NCBI GenBank assembly: GCA_963677085.2
Contig: CAXXFH010000004.1
Coordinates: forward strand, 744,001-808,000
Source: G963677085 sp963677085
Lineage (GTDB): Bacteria > Planctomycetota > Planctomycetia > Pirellulales > Thermoguttaceae
DNA length: 64,000 nt
Direction: 5' to 3'
Under the pieces are notes generated by a model. The model made no database searches, was not told the origin of the DNA, and was given only the letters and a program-made list of their open reading frames with translations. A program made the translations under genes and the position numbers. Of this stretch, positions 16,162 through 26,125 are shown piece by piece. Numbering within the stretch: the first letter of the stretch is position 1; the number at the start of each line of letters is the position of its first letter.

Positions 16162-18318
16162 ATGAGTTCGTCTGATCGACAACGCGAACGCGAAGTGGAC
16201 GCTCGTCTTCGAGCCGTTCCCGTGCCGGACGGTCTTACCGCCCGATTGCGCAAGGTCGCCTTGGCCGACGACGAAGGGCTCGACGCCGCGCTGCGCGCGG
16301 TGCCCTTGCCGGAGGGCCTGGTCGATCGAGTGCGTTGGGCCGTTTGGGCCGACGATGAAGCGTTGGACGAAGCCGTGCGCGAGGTGTCCGTGCCACGGAC
16401 GATGGCTGCTCGGGTGAAACGTCAGATGGTGGCTCAAGTCCTTGTCCCCCGCATGGCGCAATGGGCGGTGGCCGTGTCGTTGGTCATTGGCATTGGGCTT
16501 TCGTATATTGGGGCGATGAGTGGTCTGGTTTGGTCGACGTTTTCCGAGCAACAACCGAGCGGGCCGGCGCTAGTCAGTTGGACCGGTGAGATGGTCACTA
16601 CCGTCGAGAGCGGGCCGGTAAAGATCGCCCCGGTGGGTTTTCCCGTGGCGCAGCGTACGCCGCGCGAGGGCGAATTTCCCGACCTGCTGCCGCGGATTTC
16701 GCTCACGCAGTTTCGCGAGCCGCGGAGTGTGCCGGTGTCGGAATGGAAGGCACTGTTCGATCCGACGAACATCGCCGCGGGCGCCGATCCCATGTTGGAC
16801 GCCAACCTGTTTCGCTGGGGACCGGTGTTCGGCAAGGATCCGGTTTACGACGAGCAGCCTGAGTTGAAGAAGGTTGCCCACCCCAAGGCCCAAGGCATTC
16901 GTTTTCCGTTGGTTCCCGGCTACGACTGGGCGATTCAGCCGAAATACGGGGTGTATCCGTTCATGGCGCCGGTCGCCCACCCCGAACTTTGCAGTCACTA
17001 CGTGCCACTGGGGGTTACGCCGGATAGTTACGAACTGCTGCGGCGCTATCTGGAGGACGGAGAACTGCCACCGCGCGAGCTACTTCATACCGAGGAGTTT
17101 TTGGCGGCCATTGATTATCACTATCGCAAACCGCAGCCGGGGGACATGGGCTTGCATCTGGCCGGAGCTCCATCGCCGTCGAAGCCCGGCATGTTGTTGT
17201 TGCAGGTGGGTGTGCAGGCGCCCGACGTGGCCGACTTGGCCCGGTCGGGAGTTAGCGTGACGCTGGCCGTCGATGTCTCGTCCAGCATGCGAATGGGGGG
17301 CCGACTGGCAATGGTCCGCAATGCCTTGAACCGGCTGGTCGATCGACTGGGACCCCAAGACCGTTGTTCCCTGGTGGCCTTCAGCGGGTACGCTGAGGTG
17401 CTGCTGGAAGATGTTGGGATCGACGAGGCCAAACACATCCGCACGGCTATCGATCGACTCAAGCCACGCTCGTCGACGAACATCGGAGAAGGTCTCCGGT
17501 TCGCTTACGCGGTGGCTCAAGAAACGGCCAAGCAGCAACACCCCAATAGCTGTGTGATATTAGTCACCGACGGTTTGGCAGACCTCGACTTGGGAACGTC
17601 GACGCGGATTGAAGACCAGTTGTCGCAAGCCGCCGGCGAAGGCATCCTTTTGCACGTCATCGACTTGTCGGCAGACACCGATCGAACGGTCCCCGAACGG
17701 CAACTGGTGAGTCTTGCTCAGGCCGGTGGCGGACGTGCCCGCCGGGCAGCCAGCACCGATCAAATCGATTGGGCGTTGCGTGAGATGGTCACGGACAAAT
17801 CGCAGCAGGTGGCCGCCGACGTGCAACTGCAGATGACCTTCAATCCCAAGACGGTCCTGGCCTACCGTCTGTTGGGCTATGAACCCAATCTGAAAACGGC
17901 CGCCCTGAAGACCGACTTCTACTCGGGCCAATCGACCACGGTCCTTTACGAAGTGCGTTTACGGCCGTCTCGCAGCGGCGAGGGCGAAGTGGCCACCGCC
18001 GAATTGAGCTGGCGCCACGGCACCGTTTACCAACGGGCGGTACGGAAAATTAACCGGCAGCAGTTCGCGTCGCGGTTGATCGACGCTCCGTTGTCGGTCC
18101 AGGCGGCCGCCGTGGTCGCCGAAGTGGCCGAGTTGTTGCGGTATTCGCCTTACGCGGCGGAGGGAGCACGCCCGGCTTTGCTCGTTCGCGTGCGAGAAAT
18201 GGCCGAGAACCTCGATACCCGCCTGTACGACTGGCCGTCGTTCACCGAGTTCCTCTCGGTTGTCGAGAAAGCGCAGCGAGCCAGGCAGTCCCGCGGAGGG
18301 GTTCGTGCTCCACCATAA
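16162..18318 (+). CDS. Membrane VWA-domain protein (YfbK-like), possible partner of the ECF sigma factor
   Basis: The 718-residue protein has a cytoplasmic N-terminus of three related units of about 30 residues (R-x-V-P-x-P-x-G-L, ending in ADDE-x-LD), a membrane segment at about 99-119 and a large periplasmic part. A von Willebrand A domain at about 365-540 keeps the metal site DVSSSM. The region after it fits the YfbK-type C-terminal domain (VQLQMTFNPKTVLAYRLLGYEP). A cytoplasmic domain before a single membrane helix, directly behind an ECF sigma gene, is the usual layout of an anti-sigma factor, but no zinc-binding ZAS motif (HxxxCxxC) is visible. A sigma-control role is inferred from context only. 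Confidence 0.82.
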   Translation: MSSSDRQREREVDARLRAVPVPDGLTARLRKVALADDEGLDAALRAVPLPEGLVDRVRWAVWADDEALDEAVREVSVPRTMAARVKRQMVAQVLVPRMAQWAVAVSLVIGIGLSYIGAMSGLVWSTFSEQQPSGPALVSWTGEMVTTVESGPVKIAPVGFPVAQRTPREGEFPDLLPRISLTQFREPRSVPVSEWKALFDPTNIAAGADPMLDANLFRWGPVFGKDPVYDEQPELKKVAHPKAQGIRFPLVPGYDWAIQPKYGVYPFMAPVAHPELCSHYVPLGVTPDSYELLRRYLEDGELPPRELLHTEEFLAAIDYHYRKPQPGDMGLHLAGAPSPSKPGMLLLQVGVQAPDVADLARSGVSVTLAVDVSSSMRMGGRLAMVRNALNRLVDRLGPQDRCSLVAFSGYAEVLLEDVGIDEAKHIRTAIDRLKPRSSTNIGEGLRFAYAVAQETAKQQHPNSCVILVTDGLADLDLGTSTRIEDQLSQAAGEGILLHVIDLSADTDRTVPERQLVSLAQAGGGRARRAASTDQIDWALREMVTDKSQQVAADVQLQMTFNPKTVLAYRLLGYEPNLKTAALKTDFYSGQSTTVLYEVRLRPSRSGEGEVATAELSWRHGTVYQRAVRKINRQQFASRLIDAPLSVQAAAVVAEVAELLRYSPYAAEGARPALLVRVREMAENLDTRLYDWPSFTEFLSVVEKAQRARQSRGGVRAPP

Positions 18319-18692
18319 AGCCGCCGCAGTTCCGGTTTTTACGGCAACGGCACAAACGAGGGAAGAAATCGGGGCAGGCCCAACGAGACAGTTCCTTGAA
18401 GGTTGGACGAGCATCGGATAAGCTGTAGCTATTGCAGTGGTCATTCACTCCCGGCGGTGCCGGAACCCGTCGTGGAGGCTTCCGCTCCCATAAGTCCTAC
18501 CCTTCTCGGCTGTTCGTGGCCGACCGTTCGGACTTCCGTTGGATTTCCAGCGAGTTAGCAATCTATATGAACTTGCACGGTTTTGAGGTCTATCCTTTGC
18601 CGCCGCACACTCTCCAAGGATGCAACACGCAAGGCACACGATCTTCTAAATCGGGCAAACCTGTTTAGCTTTAGCGATCTTAGGATACAACC
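18319..18692. other. 374-bp gap upstream of the TPR/ExbBD cluster
   Basis: No gene, clear promoter or terminator was recognised. Being upstream of seven collinear genes it is where a promoter for the cluster should lie. Confidence 0.4.
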
Positions 18693-21600
18693 ATGAAACG
18701 CTTCCATTCGTGTCGAGGGTCATGGGTTGCAGCGACGCTTGCGATCTTTCTGCTAACGATGGCGTCGTCAGCGATGGCCAAAGAAGATGCACGGAAATTT
18801 CTCGAAGCATTGCGCGAGGTTGGCTATTTCGATACGGCCTTGGAGTATCTCGAACAAGCGCGCACCAATCCGCTGATCGATGAGGCGTTTAAGCAGACCG
18901 TTGACTACGAGGCGGGGGTGACCTTGATCGCGTCGGCGCGGGGGGAACGTTCCACCTCGGCGAGCGAAAAGCAATTGGCCGAAGCCAAGGTCCTCTTCGA
19001 TAAGTTTCTTACGGCCAATCCTTCTCATCCCTTGGCACCCAGCGGCCGCACCCAGTTGGCTAACTTGTTGGCCGAACGGGGAAGTATCAAGTTGAAGATG
19101 GCCGACAACAAAAACAAGTCGGACGCCGAAATAAAGGCCTATCGCGAAGAAGCACGTTCTCTTTTCAAGGAAGCTCAGAAGGTTTTCGCGACGCTGGAAA
19201 AAGAGTTTTCCGAAGCGCATAGCAAGTTCCCGAAATTCATCCCGCCAGAGGAAACCGCCCAGATCGAAGCACGCGATCAGGTGCGGCGCGATCTGTTGCA
19301 GGCCCGGCTGGCTTTGGCTTCGGCGACCAACGAGTTGGCCAATACCTACGAGCCGGATAGCGAAGACAACAAAAAACTGCTGAAAGAAGCGGCCGAAAAG
19401 TACAAGGTTCTCTACGAGAAATACGGCTCGCGGTTGGCAGGACTCTATGCACGGCTTTGGGAAGGCCGCTGCTATCGCGACCTGGGCGACGAGAAAAAAG
19501 CGTTCGAGTGTTTCGAGGAATTGCTCACTCTGCCCGACGATCCCCCGGCTTTTCGTTTGCTGAAAAACAAAACCGCTGTGATCGCTTTGGAGGCCGCTTT
19601 GCAACCGAAGGTTGCCAAATACCGACAAGCCATTGGGTTGTACGAGGTATGGAATAAGTCGGCCCGTGGTCCCGAAGAGCAAAGCATCGAGGGCTTGGCC
19701 ATCAAGTTTCTTTCCGGCCAAGCGGCTCTGAAGTATTACGAGCAACTTCAGAAGTCCGACCCGGACAAGGCCCGCGACAATCTCAACCTGGCGCGAAAAC
19801 TCTTCAAGTATGTGGCGAAATATCCGGGCGAATACCAGCGGGAATCCAAGGCGATTTTAGCCCAGGAGATCTTCGGCGGAGAGGATGAGGGCGAGCCGAC
19901 GACCTATGTCGACGCCCGTGACCGCGGCAAAGACGCCTTGGATCGGATGCAAGTGGCCGGGCAGCCGGAAGAAGAGGTTGCCGAGGCCCGCGATGAAGCG
20001 ATCAAGTACTACCGGATGGCGCTGGGGATGCGAAAGAGCGACGTTCCGGTCGAAGAAGTCAACGTGTTGCGGTACTACCTGACCTATCTTTACTGGCTTC
20101 GCGGCGACTTGTACGAAGCGGCCGTGATGGGGAATTTCCTCTCGCGGAAATACTCCGAAGCCACCGGTGCCCGGCAGGCCGCCAAAATCGCGATGGCAGC
20201 CTACGCCAAAGTGCTCGCCGGGGCGGAGCCCAACGAGGACACCACCTTTGAAAACGGGCAAATGGTTAGCATCGCCGAGTACATCGCCGGTCGTTGGGCT
20301 GGGGAGCCGGAGGCCGACGAAGCCTGGATGATGCTCATTCGCTTCGCCGTGGTCAACGGTGAGGCGGAAAAGGCCATGGAATATCTGAAGAACGTCCCGG
20401 AGGATTCGCCCCGTCGTGGGGAAGCCGATCTGATGACCGGGCAAGCCATGTGGGCGGCCTACTTGAAGGCCTCACGGCTGCCCGAGGATGAACGCCCTAG
20501 TGCGGAAGAACTCGACAAAATGGTTGCACAAACGCAAACGGTTCTCGAAGCGGGGATCCAGCGGTTGCGCAAGCCGGTCGATGAAGGGACGGCCCAGGTC
20601 AACTACACACTAGTCGCCTCAGTCCTTTCGCTGGCTCAGATTTGCATTGGATCGGGCGATGCGGCCAAGGCCGTCGAATGGCTCGACGATCCGAAGATCG
20701 GCGCCATGACGTTGGTCAAAGCCAATAGCTCGGCCACCCAACGCGGCAATTTCCCCAGGCAAACCTATATGGCGGCCCTGCGGGCGTATGTGTCGGTGCA
20801 GCAACTCGACAAAGCCGAAGAGGTCATGGCGAGTCTCGAAAAGATCAGCCCGGGTGCTGCCCTGACGCAAACCTATATCGCCTTGGGGCGGCAACTGGAG
20901 CAGAACCTCATCCAACTTCGTGAACAGAAGAAGGAAGAGCAACTGAAGAAAGTAGCCGCGGGCTTCGAGCTGTTTCTCGATAAGATTTCCCAGAGCAAAC
21001 AGGGCAACACCTTCGCCTCGCTGAACTGGGTCGCCGAAACGTTCTTCGGCATGGGTGCCGGATTCTCACCCGACGGGGCCAGTTTGACCCCGCAAGCGAA
21101 AAAATACTACGAGAAGGCTGCCGCCACTTATCAGAAAATCCTCGATCGCATCGCCGCGAACGACACGAGCTTCGGTGCTCCCGCGGGCGCGGACGACAGC
21201 ATCAAGATTCGCCTGGCCACCTGCCAGCGACGGCTGGGCGACTATGCCTCGGCCATGAAGCTTTTGCTAGGAATCTTGAAGGTCCGCGGAACGATGGTCA
21301 CCGCCCAGGTGGAAGCGGCCTACACCTACCAGGCCTGGGGAGAAGAGAAGCCGCCCTACTACGAGTTGGCTATCAAGGGTAGCAGCAAATACAAGGAAAT
21401 TTGGGGATGGGGTAAACTTGCCAAGCGGCTTGCCCGCAGCCCCAAGCACCGTTCGGTTTTCCACGAGGCCCGCTACAACCTGGCTCTCTGTCGCATGAAA
21501 CTGGGGGCCACCCAGAAGGGCGCCGAGAAAAAAGAGACTCTGGAACGGGCGGAAAGAGACATTGTCATCGTGCAAAAGCTCTATCCCGCGATGGGTGGGG

Positions 21601-21713
21601 AAGAGTGGTATGGTAAATACGATACGTTGCTGAAGAAGGTCGAGCGCCTCTTAGGCAAAAATGCCACGGGCCTGAAAGGCCTGGAAAAAGAAAGCGCTAG
21701 TACGAAGTCTTAG
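18693..21713 (+). CDS. Large secreted TPR-repeat protein
   Basis: The 1006-residue protein starts with a signal peptide (about 1-29, VAATLAIFLLTMASSAMA followed by KED). The rest is helical repeats of tetratricopeptide type, with units such as YARLWEGRCYRDLGDEKKAFECF, RLATCQRRLGDYASAMKLL and ARYNLALCRMKLGATQKG, and a Lys-rich C-terminus. No enzyme motif is seen. As first gene of a collinear set ending in ExbB/ExbD motors it is likely a periplasmic scaffold, comparable in role to the TPR protein CpoB (YbgF) beside Tol-Pal, although much larger. Confidence 0.82.
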   Translation: MKRFHSCRGSWVAATLAIFLLTMASSAMAKEDARKFLEALREVGYFDTALEYLEQARTNPLIDEAFKQTVDYEAGVTLIASARGERSTSASEKQLAEAKVLFDKFLTANPSHPLAPSGRTQLANLLAERGSIKLKMADNKNKSDAEIKAYREEARSLFKEAQKVFATLEKEFSEAHSKFPKFIPPEETAQIEARDQVRRDLLQARLALASATNELANTYEPDSEDNKKLLKEAAEKYKVLYEKYGSRLAGLYARLWEGRCYRDLGDEKKAFECFEELLTLPDDPPAFRLLKNKTAVIALEAALQPKVAKYRQAIGLYEVWNKSARGPEEQSIEGLAIKFLSGQAALKYYEQLQKSDPDKARDNLNLARKLFKYVAKYPGEYQRESKAILAQEIFGGEDEGEPTTYVDARDRGKDALDRMQVAGQPEEEVAEARDEAIKYYRMALGMRKSDVPVEEVNVLRYYLTYLYWLRGDLYEAAVMGNFLSRKYSEATGARQAAKIAMAAYAKVLAGAEPNEDTTFENGQMVSIAEYIAGRWAGEPEADEAWMMLIRFAVVNGEAEKAMEYLKNVPEDSPRRGEADLMTGQAMWAAYLKASRLPEDERPSAEELDKMVAQTQTVLEAGIQRLRKPVDEGTAQVNYTLVASVLSLAQICIGSGDAAKAVEWLDDPKIGAMTLVKANSSATQRGNFPRQTYMAALRAYVSVQQLDKAEEVMASLEKISPGAALTQTYIALGRQLEQNLIQLREQKKEEQLKKVAAGFELFLDKISQSKQGNTFASLNWVAETFFGMGAGFSPDGASLTPQAKKYYEKAAATYQKILDRIAANDTSFGAPAGADDSIKIRLATCQRRLGDYASAMKLLLGILKVRGTMVTAQVEAAYTYQAWGEEKPPYYELAIKGSSKYKEIWGWGKLAKRLARSPKHRSVFHEARYNLALCRMKLGATQKGAEKKETLERAERDIVIVQKLYPAMGGEEWYGKYDTLLKKVERLLGKNATGLKGLEKESASTKS

Positions 21714-21785
21714 TGGTTTGTCTGAAAGCAAACAAAGATGGTTCAAAAGTCAGTACCTCACCGCGTATAGGCAAAGGAGTTGACG

Positions 21786-22817
21786 ATGAAGTCTCGTGTA
21801 TTGATCCTGGCGCTCGCCCTGGGGGTCGCGGTATGTAGCGTGGCGACCGCGCTGGATACAATCAAAAAGACGCAAGGTACGGTCACCGGTCGTATTAAGG
21901 GGATGACCCCGAAAGACGTGACCATCGACATCGGTGGCGCGGAGACCAGCGTGCCGGTCAACGAGATCGCCACGATTTACTACGAAGGCGAACCGACGGC
22001 CGTGAAGACCGCTCGCACGAACCTCCTTAATGGTGCCTACGAAAACGCCGTCGAGGCCTTGGATCGAGTGAGTCCGGAAGATCTCAGCCGCGACATCATC
22101 AAGCAGGAAGTCGACTACTTCAAAGCCGTCTGTGCGGCCAAGCTGGCACTGGGTGGCTCCGGGTCGGTGAAAGACGCCGGATCGAAAATGGTTGCCTTCA
22201 CGCGGGCGTATCCCAACAGTTACCACTACCTGGAAGCCTGCGAGATCCTCGGCGATCTGTTGGTGTCGATCGGAAGTTTCGGCCCCGCCGAGTCGTATTA
22301 CAGCAAGCTAGCGGCCGCTCCTTGGCCGGCCTACAAGATGCGTGCCGGCGTGAAACTGGGGCGTGCCCAACTTGCCCAAAACAAGCCGGCCGATGCCATG
22401 CGGACGTTTGATGCTGTGCTTGGAATCAAGGCCGACGACGATGCCGCCAAGATCCAACGGTTGGCTGCCACCCTCGGTAAGGCCAGTTGCATGGCCGCCG
22501 AAGGCAAGCAGGAAGAAGCCATCACGATGATCACGAAAATCCTGCAAGACGCCGATCCCGAGGACACCGAACTGCACTCCCGGGCGTACAACACCCTGGG
22601 CACGGCACTCCGGAAAGCGGGACGCGACAAGGAAGCCCTGTTGGCCTTCCTGCACGTCGACCTGCTTTACTTCAGTCAACCGGAAGCCCACGCCGAAGCG
22701 CTCTACAATCTGGCCGATTTGTGGAATCAATTACACAAAACGGAACGAGCGGTTCGGGCGAGAAAACTATTGCAGGAGAACTACGCCAATAGCACCTGGG
22801 CGAGAAAGGGACAGTAA
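21786..22817 (+). CDS. Secreted TPR-repeat protein with an N-terminal beta domain
   Basis: The 343-residue protein has a signal peptide (about 1-23), then a short beta-rich segment (GTVTGRIKGMTPKDVTIDIGG, then VPVNEIATIYYEGEP) and TPR-like repeats to the end (NTLGTALRKAGRDKEALLAF, YNLADLWNQLHKTERAVRAR). AAAGGAG lies 6 bp before the ATG at 21786. It follows the larger TPR gene by 72 bp and precedes ExbB by about 340 bp, so it probably belongs to the same envelope complex. Confidence 0.82.
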   Translation: MKSRVLILALALGVAVCSVATALDTIKKTQGTVTGRIKGMTPKDVTIDIGGAETSVPVNEIATIYYEGEPTAVKTARTNLLNGAYENAVEALDRVSPEDLSRDIIKQEVDYFKAVCAAKLALGGSGSVKDAGSKMVAFTRAYPNSYHYLEACEILGDLLVSIGSFGPAESYYSKLAAAPWPAYKMRAGVKLGRAQLAQNKPADAMRTFDAVLGIKADDDAAKIQRLAATLGKASCMAAEGKQEEAITMITKILQDADPEDTELHSRAYNTLGTALRKAGRDKEALLAFLHVDLLYFSQPEAHAEALYNLADLWNQLHKTERAVRARKLLQENYANSTWARKGQ

Positions 22818-23153
22818 ACGAGGTTGGGGTGCCGTCGCCCGGCCAAACACATCTCTCTGGACGCCAGATGTGACTGGGGGCGGGGCGAAAAAAGCACCCT
22901 CACTCGGGCGACTCCCGCGATTGGTGTGCCCGGAGCCGCCGGCTGGGTGGCGAGAAACGTATCCTGCGTCCTTTACGGAAACCTGACGGACATAGTACAC
23001 TAGAGGTTCTGGGAATAGTCGCCCGCAGTCATCTGGCAGTCGACCGTTTCGCGGCAGGGCCGACTTCAGTAACAGCGATCGCGAGTGGAACGGTGCTCGC
23101 GGCGTTCGGAAAACAATCGACTCAACAACCGCAACGTTTTTTGGGAGGCTCAC
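22818..23153. other. 336-bp gap before exbB
   Basis: No gene is supported. The GGGAGG ribosome site of the next gene is at its end. Otherwise nothing definite; a separate promoter for the exbB-exbD genes is possible. Confidence 0.4.
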
Positions 23154-23996
23154 ATGCGGCACCGGTTTCTTACGACATGGTTTGGAGCAGGTATTTTTTC
23201 GCTTGCAATTTTGTTCGCGTGCACCACGGTATTTACCGTGGTGACGATGGTCGACACCAACACGGCGGTCGCCCAGGCTGACGACGATGCCCCGGCAGAC
23301 GATGTAGCCGATGAGGGTGGCGGTGAAGCGGCGGCTGCTCCCACGGGTTCTCAGAAGAGCACCCTTCGCTGGATGTACGACTCGCTGGGGTTGTTCTACA
23401 GTCTGGTGTTTCTCAGTCTGTCGTTCACCTTGGTTGCGTTGTTCGTAATGAATCTCTTGACCGCCCGGCGCGAGAACGTTGTGCCCGTTGCCTTGGTCGA
23501 AGGGTTCGAAGCACACCTGAACGAAAAACGTTATCAGGAAGCGTACGAGATGGCCAAGAACGACGAATCGTTCCTCGGCCAAGTGCTTTCGGCCGGCCTG
23601 GCCAAGCTCTCCTCGGGTTACGAGCAGGCGATCGAAGCCATGCAGGAAGTGGGCGAAGAAGAAAACATGAAGCTTGAGCACCGGCTCAGCTACATGGCCC
23701 TGATCGGCACGGTCAGCCCGATGGTCGGTCTGCTGGGAACGGTGCAGGGTATGATCGCGTCGTTTAGCGTGATCGCCAACAGCCCCACCACTCCGAAGCC
23801 TTCGGAACTGGCCAGCGGTATTTCGACGGCCTTGTTCACCACGCTCGTCGGACTGTTCATCGCGATTCCGGCCATTGCGGCCTACAACATTCTTCGCAAC
23901 CGGGTTGCCCGACTCGTGCTCGAAGTGGGTATCCTCAGCGAAGGGCTGATGGGTCGCTTCTCCAATGTGGGCGGCGCCGGTGCCAAGAAGAAGTAA
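23154..23996 (+). CDS. MotA/TolQ/ExbB family proton channel subunit with N-terminal signal segment
   Basis: This 280-residue inner-membrane protein should form the pentameric stator that couples proton flow to work in the envelope. A signal-like first segment (about 8-38) and an acidic Asp/Ala/Glu linker precede the three ExbB helices: about 76-98; 176-202 (LIGTVSPMVGLLGTVQGMIASF, the family signature) and 221-246 (ISTALFTTLVGLFIAIPAIAAYN). The extra N-terminal region is longer than in enterobacterial ExbB. The ATG at 23154 follows GGGAGG. It is paired with two ExbD genes. Confidence 0.94.
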   Translation: MRHRFLTTWFGAGIFSLAILFACTTVFTVVTMVDTNTAVAQADDDAPADDVADEGGGEAAAAPTGSQKSTLRWMYDSLGLFYSLVFLSLSFTLVALFVMNLLTARRENVVPVALVEGFEAHLNEKRYQEAYEMAKNDESFLGQVLSAGLAKLSSGYEQAIEAMQEVGEEENMKLEHRLSYMALIGTVSPMVGLLGTVQGMIASFSVIANSPTTPKPSELASGISTALFTTLVGLFIAIPAIAAYNILRNRVARLVLEVGILSEGLMGRFSNVGGAGAKKK

Positions 23997-24142
23997 GGAC
24001 GGCCCGAAAAACAACTTACCCTTTACCAAGGCGAAAACCGAGGGACGTTGCAAAGCACGCGGCCCGGTAAATCGGCAAGTTATTTATCGGTCGATCCTAA
24101 GGCTAGGTGAGAATACGGAGTATTGCGATCAGGAGTTGATCG

Positions 24143-24589
24143 ATGAGAGTTAAAAAGAGCGGCAATAGCGGAATTGTCGAAGCGGACATGAGTCCGATGA
24201 TCGACATGACCTTCCAGTTGATCGCCTTCTTCATGGTGTTGGTCAACTTCTCCGAGGCCGATCAGAACCAGCGAATTCGGCTGCCTTCGAGCGAGTTGGC
24301 CAAGCCGCCCGACAAGCCCCTCGAGTCGCCCATCACCTTGCAGCTTACTAACAAGGGAACGGTGATCCTGGGGGCCGATGAAACGGAAATCGACGGGCTG
24401 AAGAAGCTGTTGCAGCGGGAGAAGAGCATCATCAGCGCTACGCCGGGGCGAAGTGTGTCCGGCGCAACGGTGATCATCCGTGCCGACCGAGGCGCCAAGA
24501 CCGGAAGGGTACAAAAGGTGATCAAGATATGTCAGGAAACGGGCTTTGAGAAGTTCGCCCTGCGCGCTAAACAGGAAGAAAGGACTTAG
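24143..24589 (+). CDS. ExbD/TolR family protein 1
   Basis: This 148-residue protein has one membrane helix and a periplasmic domain, and should sit inside the ExbB pentamer. The membrane helix carries the protonatable Asp21 in MSPMIDMTFQLIAFFMV. The periplasmic part has the ExbD pattern including TVIIRADRGAKTGRVQKVIKICQ. It lies 147 bp after exbB and 3 bp before a second ExbD gene. Confidence 0.94.
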   Translation: MRVKKSGNSGIVEADMSPMIDMTFQLIAFFMVLVNFSEADQNQRIRLPSSELAKPPDKPLESPITLQLTNKGTVILGADETEIDGLKKLLQREKSIISATPGRSVSGATVIIRADRGAKTGRVQKVIKICQETGFEKFALRAKQEERT

Positions 24590-24592
24590 CCG

Positions 24593-25090
24593 ATGAAAGT
24601 CCGTAACACCGGCAGAGAAGGCGAGAAAGTCGAACTGAATATGACGTCGATGATCGACATCGTATTCCAGTTGCTCGTCTTCTTCATTATGACGTTCAAG
24701 ATCGTTTCGCCCGAGGGCGATTTCAATATCAAAATGCCCCTGGCCGCGCCGAGCGAAGGTCTGCCCGACGAAGACCAACTGCCGCCGATCAAGGTGCGGC
24801 TGCAGGCCGATAGTTCGGGGCGGTTGACCAACATCCGCATGGGCACCGTTGGGTTGGGGACCGACTTCCGCGCTTTGCGGATGCAGATCCGCGATATCGT
24901 GGGCGACGAGACGGGCCCCGGCTCGATCGCCGAAAGCACGGAAGTGGAACTCGATTGCGACTACCAGTTGAAGTTCGAGTATGTGATCGATGCCATCACG
25001 GCCGTCTCCGGATACGTCGATCCGTCTACTCGATCGGTGGTCAAAGTGATCGAAAAGATCAAGTTCGCCCCGCCCCGCGGTGGCGAATAA
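24593..25090 (+). CDS. ExbD/TolR family protein 2
   Basis: This 165-residue single-pass protein keeps the essential Asp22 in MTSMIDIVFQLLVFFIMTF. The periplasmic region is longer than in ExbD 1 and closely resembles the third ExbD at 26126 (both have SPEGDF/APEGDF after the helix and VIDAITAVSGYVD/VDAITAFRGYVD near the end). It starts 3 bp after the previous gene and is followed by a terminator. Two different ExbD partners suggest a mixed stator core. Confidence 0.94.
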   Translation: MKVRNTGREGEKVELNMTSMIDIVFQLLVFFIMTFKIVSPEGDFNIKMPLAAPSEGLPDEDQLPPIKVRLQADSSGRLTNIRMGTVGLGTDFRALRMQIRDIVGDETGPGSIAESTEVELDCDYQLKFEYVIDAITAVSGYVDPSTRSVVKVIEKIKFAPPRGGE

Positions 25091-25111
25091 CGACCACCAG
25101 AAAGCCTCCCA

Positions 25112-25140
25112 GGGCGGCTCCACAGTGGGCCGCCCTTTTT
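25112..25140 (+). terminator. Rho-independent terminator after the first ExbB-ExbD-ExbD set
   Basis: Stem GGGCGGC (25112-25118) pairs with GCCGCCC (25129-25135), followed by TTTTT. It is 22 bp downstream of the second ExbD stop, so the following ExbB-ExbD pair probably has its own promoter. Confidence 0.85.
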
Positions 25141-25321
25141 CGTTTCTTGCCCCCGCCCTCGTTATCCTTCTTCTACTTCGACGTTGTTGGTTTGTCGAAT
25201 CGCTAGGAATAAAACCCCAGCGACTTCTCGAACAGTTGGGCGTGTGACGCAATCGCCACGCCGCGGCACGTGATGGCGTCTTGGCCGTTCCTCGTAGATT
25301 TTCCAACGGAGGGAGGTTGCC

Positions 25322-26122
25322 ATGCGCCCCCAGACTGTTTCGTCCTGCGCCGTACTGTCGGTTTTCAGTATCGTCGCCATTCTTGCCGTGTTGCCTGCGG
25401 CGGCAACAGCCGGCGATAGCTTTTCCGATATGCCGGCCGTTCCTGCGGCAGCCAGCACAGATTCTGCGACTACAATTGGTCCACCCATCGATGAAAGCCT
25501 TCTGGGCTGGGTGTATCGTTCGCTGGGGCTCGGCTACAGCGGGGTGTTTCTCGCGTTGTCGATCGTTTTGGTGACCCTGTTCATAATGAACTCTCTAGCA
25601 GCACGCCGCAGTAATGTCACGCCGATGACATTCATCGACGAGTTTCAGAGTCACTTGCACCAGCGACAATATCAAGAGGCGTACCAGTGTGCGCGGCGTG
25701 ACGCGTCGATCCTCGGTCGCGTGTTGGCCGCCGGGTTGGCAAAACTCTCTCGGGGCTACGATAGGGCCCTGGAAACCATGCAAGAGGTGGGCGAAGAAGA
25801 AGCCGTCAAACTCCAGCAACGGCTCAGCTACCTGGCCTTGGTTGGTTCGCTGGCGCCGATGATCGGTCTGTTGGGTACGGTCCACGGGATGATCGCTTCA
25901 TTCAGTGTGATCGCCTCGCAGCCGACCACGCCCCCGCCCTGGCAACTGGCCGGCGGCATCTCCACGGCCCTGTTCACCACGCTGTTGGGCTTGGCCATCG
26001 CCATTCCCGCGATCGCCGGCTACAACATCCTTCGCAACCGCATCAACCGCTTGGTGCTCGAGATGGGCATTCTCAGCGAGAGCCTCATCGAGCGATTTTC
26101 CGACGTCCGCCAAGGGAGGTGA
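25322..26122 (+). CDS. Second MotA/TolQ/ExbB family proton channel subunit
   Basis: The 266-residue protein is a clear paralogue of the ExbB at 23154, with the same order: signal segment (about 9-31), Ala/Ser-rich linker, then three membrane helices including LVGSLAPMIGLLGTVHGMIASF and ISTALFTTLLGLAIAIPAIAGYN. The helix-linking loop RRDASILGRVLAAGLAKLSRGYDRALETMQEVGEEE also matches. GGGAGG precedes the start. It forms a pair with the ExbD gene 3 bp downstream, evidently from a duplication of the whole unit. Confidence 0.94.
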   Translation: MRPQTVSSCAVLSVFSIVAILAVLPAAATAGDSFSDMPAVPAAASTDSATTIGPPIDESLLGWVYRSLGLGYSGVFLALSIVLVTLFIMNSLAARRSNVTPMTFIDEFQSHLHQRQYQEAYQCARRDASILGRVLAAGLAKLSRGYDRALETMQEVGEEEAVKLQQRLSYLALVGSLAPMIGLLGTVHGMIASFSVIASQPTTPPPWQLAGGISTALFTTLLGLAIAIPAIAGYNILRNRINRLVLEMGILSESLIERFSDVRQGR

Positions 26123-26125
26123 CTT

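Noticed and set aside
22767..24053. Minus-strand frame opposite exbB
   Set aside because: Antisense shadow of a clear ExbB gene.
24080..25306. Long minus-strand frame opposite the two ExbD genes
   Set aside because: Composition is His/Arg/Asp-rich and random-like; the ExbD signatures are on the plus strand.
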